From Bifidobacteriaceae bacterium (lineage in GTDB: Bacteria; Actinomycetota; Actinomycetes; Actinomycetales; WQXJ01): a stretch of 64,000 bases of DNA. The stretch covers positions 68,514 through 132,513 of the forward strand of contig JAISXH010000041.1 in the NCBI GenBank assembly GCA_031270825.1, written 5' to 3'. Below the pieces are notes generated by a model. It did no database searches, had not been told where the DNA came from, and saw nothing but the letters and a program-made list of their open reading frames with translations. The translations under genes were made by a program, and so were the position numbers. How positions within the stretch are numbered: the first letter of the stretch is position 1; every line of letters begins with the position of its first letter. Below are positions 62,951-64,000 of the stretch, one piece after another.

Positions 62951-63532
62951 ATGGCAGCCATGGCTCCTGGTCCCCCACTCTTCCCGCAGTTAGTTCCCCA
63001 GGCCCCCTTGGAGCATCCCGAGTTGTTGGCCCCAGCCGTTTTCGGGGCCCTGAAGCGTTGGTTCGCCGCCGTGCCCGATGCCGCCGAGGCAGTCGCCGTC
63101 GCAGCCATCGACCCAGCTTTCTCTGACACAGCCGCTTTGACCGAGCATCTGGGGCTGGCGCCCGAGGCGTCGGCCAACTGCGTGGTGGTGGCCGGACGCC
63201 GGGCCGGCGTCGACAAGGCGGCCGGGGTCGCTGTGCGCGCCACCACCAGGGCAGATGTCAACAACACGGTGCGGCGGCTGCTTGACGTCCGCAAGGCCTC
63301 ATTCATGTCTGTCGACGGTGTTGTGGCGGCGACCGGGATGGAGTACGGCGGCATCACGCCGATCGGCCTGCCCGGCGAATGGCGGGTGTTGATCGACCGC
63401 CAGGTCGTGGACGCGGGCCCGGTGATCGTCGGCGCGGGCGTCCGCCAAGCCAAACTGATCCTGCCCGGCTCAATCCTGGCCACGCTGCCAGGGGCGGAAG
63501 TGATCGACGGTCTGGCCTTCTCCGTCAGCTAG
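62951..63532 (+). CDS. YbaK/EbsC-type aminoacyl-tRNA deacylase
   Basis: The 193-residue protein is of the YbaK/ProX editing-domain family: ANCVVVAGRRAG, the invariant-Lys region DVRKASFMS, and GGITPIGLPGEWRVLIDRQV are diagnostic. Such proteins hydrolyse mischarged tRNAs (for example Cys- or Ala-tRNA-Pro) in trans. AGGGG precedes ATG 62951 by 5 nt. Its end overlaps the convergent hydrolase gene by 4 nt. Confidence 0.85.
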   Translation: MAAMAPGPPLFPQLVPQAPLEHPELLAPAVFGALKRWFAAVPDAAEAVAVAAIDPAFSDTAALTEHLGLAPEASANCVVVAGRRAGVDKAAGVAVRATTRADVNNTVRRLLDVRKASFMSVDGVVAATGMEYGGITPIGLPGEWRVLIDRQVVDAGPVIVGAGVRQAKLILPGSILATLPGAEVIDGLAFSVS

Positions 63533-64000
63533 TCGACCATGCGCCGGTAGGACTCGCGGACGATCCGCGAGGTCATATTGGGCGCCTCCAGCGGGCTGAG
63601 GTGGGCTATCTCGGACAGAACGGCCAGGTTGGCGCTGTGGCCCACGGCATCCGCCATCTCCTCGGCTTGGCGGACCGTCGCGAACGGGTCGGCGGCGCCG
63701 GCCATGATCGTGACCGGCAGCCCGCAGGCCCGCAGCGTCCCCATCGCATCGTCCCGACCGGCCATGGCCTCTTCGGCCCAGGCCATACCGCCGGGGGTGG
63801 CTTGGTCAATCCAGTGTTCGATGGTTTCGACCAAACCTGGGTGGATGATCTGACTGGCCGCCGAGACCATCTTCGAGGCCATCGGCGCCAGCAGCTCTGT
63901 CGATCCGGCATGCAGCACCTGGCGGGCCGTCTCAAGGCGGCCCGCCCGCGTGGCCGGATCGTCCGCGACCGCCTTGGTGTGCATCAAGATCGCCCCGGCC
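63529..64000 (-). CDS. Alpha/beta hydrolase, C-terminal part (5' end outside window)
   Basis: The frame is open to the right edge, so the start lies beyond 64000. The visible 156 residues include GAILMHTKAVADDPATRAGR, VTIMAGAADPFATVRQAEEMA (acid-residue strand) and EIAHLSPLEAPN with the catalytic His, typical of small esterase/lactonase-like hydrolases (3-oxoadipate enol-lactonase relatives). The nucleophile region is not in the window. The substrate is unknown. Confidence 0.8.
   Translation of the reverse strand, partial: AGAILMHTKAVADDPATRAGRLETARQVLHAGSTELLAPMASKMVSAASQIIHPGLVETIEHWIDQATPGGMAWAEEAMAGRDDAMGTLRACGLPVTIMAGAADPFATVRQAEEMADAVGHSANLAVLSEIAHLSPLEAPNMTSRIVRESYRRMVD

Overview
The window is one contiguous piece of a very GC-rich chromosome. 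GTG starts are frequent, several genes look leaderless, and the gene content is actinobacterial: GlgE/GlgP-type alpha-glucan metabolism, a DUF222/HNH (13E12-type) protein, a DtxR-type iron box, and large polar-growth-like coiled-coil proteins. I place it in the Actinomycetes (Micrococcales/Actinomycetales range) and cannot name a genus. No rRNA, phage, integrase, transposase or CRISPR array was recognised. A striking genome-wide habit is low-complexity peptide repeats (Pro/Ala/Gly/Ser/Asp rich) inserted into or appended to otherwise ordinary proteins.

Layout, left to right. 1-2445: the end of a conservon-type kinase-like protein with a decayed ATP-binding domain, then a PAS/helical sensor. 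2486-9016 (minus): a five-gene peptide-uptake operon (lipoprotein, two permeases, a fused double ATPase, a C39-like cysteine peptidase). 9484-11352: a secreted S1 protease with FG-GAP repeats. 11432-13743 (minus): a tRNA-like gene of abnormal type placed directly in front of a 736-residue protein of unknown function. 13880-16254: a DUF4956 membrane protein and a Cthe_2159-type beta-helix lipoprotein. 16255-19020: repeat-rich DNA around a 13E12-type HNH gene.

19021-29823: a tightly coupled five-gene module (DUF4132, MoxR AAA+ ATPase, DUF5682, VWA, SWIM zinc finger), the same family set as the uncharacterised E. coli yehI/L/M/P/Q genes. 39775-29941 (minus): an iron-uptake operon behind a DtxR-type box: FTR1 permease, P19 metal-binding lipoprotein, DUF2318 membrane protein, two FtsX-type permeases, their ATPase, an FMN-binding lipoprotein and the ApbE flavin transferase that would load it. 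A possible small membrane ORF lies between the second permease and the ATPase. A cluster of REP-like repeats sits between the two permease genes, and two more copies lie before the yeh-like module.

40022-42846 (minus): cysteine desulfurase and MnmA, which together supply the 2-thio group of tRNA wobble uridine. 42885-45053 (minus): a secreted PGRP-type amidase with FG-GAP repeats like those of the S1 protease. 45197-55055: alpha-glucan metabolism (glgX, glgP, glgE, glgB). 55227-59013 (minus): a CnoX-like thioredoxin, a lipoprotein and a two-TM protein. 59227-62901: two hendecad coiled-coil proteins. The right end holds a YbaK-type editing protein and the 3' part of an alpha/beta hydrolase gene.
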